DNA of 32,143 nt from Acidimicrobiales bacterium (lineage in GTDB: Bacteria; Actinomycetota; Acidimicrobiia; Acidimicrobiales; Acidimicrobilacustridaceae), in the NCBI GenBank assembly GCA_025456085.1, contig JALOLF010000058.1, forward strand, positions 1 to 32,143, given 5' to 3'. The position numbers and the translations under genes were made by a program. Of this stretch, positions 31,596 to 32,143 are shown in pieces (position 1 is the stretch's first letter; each line of letters opens with the position of its first letter). The notes under the pieces were generated by a model. That model saw only the letters and a list, made by a program, of their open reading frames with translations. It ran no database searches and was not told where the DNA came from.

Positions 31596-32143
31596 ATGAA
31601 GGGTCTGATCCTGTCCGGCGGGGCCGGTACCCGCCTGCGCCCCATCACCCACACCAGCGCCAAGCAGCTCGTGCCGGTGGCCAACAAGCCGATCCTCTTC
31701 TACGGCATCGAGGACATGGTCGAGGCCGGCATCACCGAGATCGGCATCATCATCGGCGAGACCGGCCCCTCCCCCAGGACGAGCCGCTCGGCCTGGCCCA
31801 CTGCGTGCTCATCGCCCGCGAGTTCCTGGGCGACGACGACTTCGTGATGTACCTGGGCGACAACCTGCTGCGTCAGGGCATCAAGGAGTTCGTCGACACC
31901 TTCGAAGCCGACCGGGAGGCGTCGCGCTCGCCCCGACTCGGTGAGGATGGCAAGGTCCCCTCGGCGCAGATCCTGTTGGCCAAGGTGCCGGATCCGCAGC
32001 GCTTCGGGGTGGCCGCCATCGGCCCCGACGGCGAGGTCGTGCAGCTCGTGGAGAAGCCGGCCGAGCCTCCGTCGGACCTCGCCCTGGTGGGCGTGTACCT
32101 GTTCGACCCGAGCATCCACGAGGCGGTGCGGGCCATCGATCCC
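31596..32143 (+). CDS. rmlA: RmlA-type glucose-1-phosphate thymidylyltransferase, frameshifted and cut by the window end
   Basis: The enzyme joins glucose-1-phosphate and dTTP to dTDP-glucose, the first step to dTDP-rhamnose and other deoxysugars. The first frame gives the signature [21 protein letters not shown] and [21 protein letters not shown], then turns to nonsense after IIIGETG (31763). From 31775 another frame gives [36 protein letters not shown] and [10 protein letters not shown] to the window end. About 19 residues normally lying between (the GDGSR segment) are missing, so a deletion of roughly 55-62 nt that changes the frame is inferred. As read the product stops at 31847. ATG 31596 follows AGAGGAACC. 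Whether the gene is truly broken or the sequence is at fault cannot be told here. Confidence 0.85.

Overview
The window is very GC-rich DNA (roughly 70% or more by eye) with tightly packed genes, GTG starts, leaderless-looking promoters and an actinobacterial gene set. It includes mycobacterial-type lipoylation genes, an ATP-grasp/alpha-E/transglutaminase locus, an NHEJ-type polymerase domain and a PduO adenosyltransferase. I infer an actinobacterium, probably near Acidimicrobiia. No RNA gene, CRISPR array, insertion sequence or phage gene was seen, and no stretch over 300 bases lacks a gene.

Layout. 1-584 (-) is the 5' part of a nucleotide-sugar dehydrogenase, followed by a 29-residue membrane microprotein (709-798). 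836-6758 (-) is an operon-like cluster of four genes: circularly permuted ATP-grasp protein, alpha-E protein, a fused ATP-grasp/alpha-E protein and a transglutaminase-like protease. 6919-11554 (+) is a lipoylation module: dihydrolipoamide dehydrogenase (E3), dihydrolipoamide acyltransferase (E2, frameshifted as read) and a single ORF that fuses LipB and LipA. 11615-15289 (+) holds an M24 peptidase, a membrane protein translationally coupled to a stand-alone LigD-type polymerase domain, and an unknown gene behind a sigma-28-like promoter and a 16-bp palindrome.

metH (15470-18991, -) runs back to back with a PduO-type cobalamin adenosyltransferase (19110-19676), followed by leucyl aminopeptidase and a 50-residue membrane ORF. 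A probable winged-helix regulator (21262-22065, -) diverges from a sirtuin (22249-23037) across an AT-rich segment with helically phased TTCA repeats. Next come a rhodanese-ThiF/MoeB protein and a Wzx-like flippase whose natural start codon is unclear.

The right end is a cell-envelope block. A lipoprotein is coupled to a secreted protein with a C-terminal seven-repeat DUF346/PLL-like propeller. This faces, tail to tail, a PGRP-type amidase carrying a second seven-repeat propeller. The final gene is an RmlA-type nucleotidyltransferase with an apparent internal deletion and frameshift, cut by the window end. Envelope-sugar genes thus flank both ends.

Most notable points: both versions of the ATP-grasp/alpha-E system sit in one operon; LipB and LipA are fused; two different secreted heads carry matching propellers in convergent genes; a recurrent TASSCT -10 motif lies 7-9 nt before several start codons; and two conserved genes (E2, RmlA) both look damaged by short deletions, which may be assembly error.
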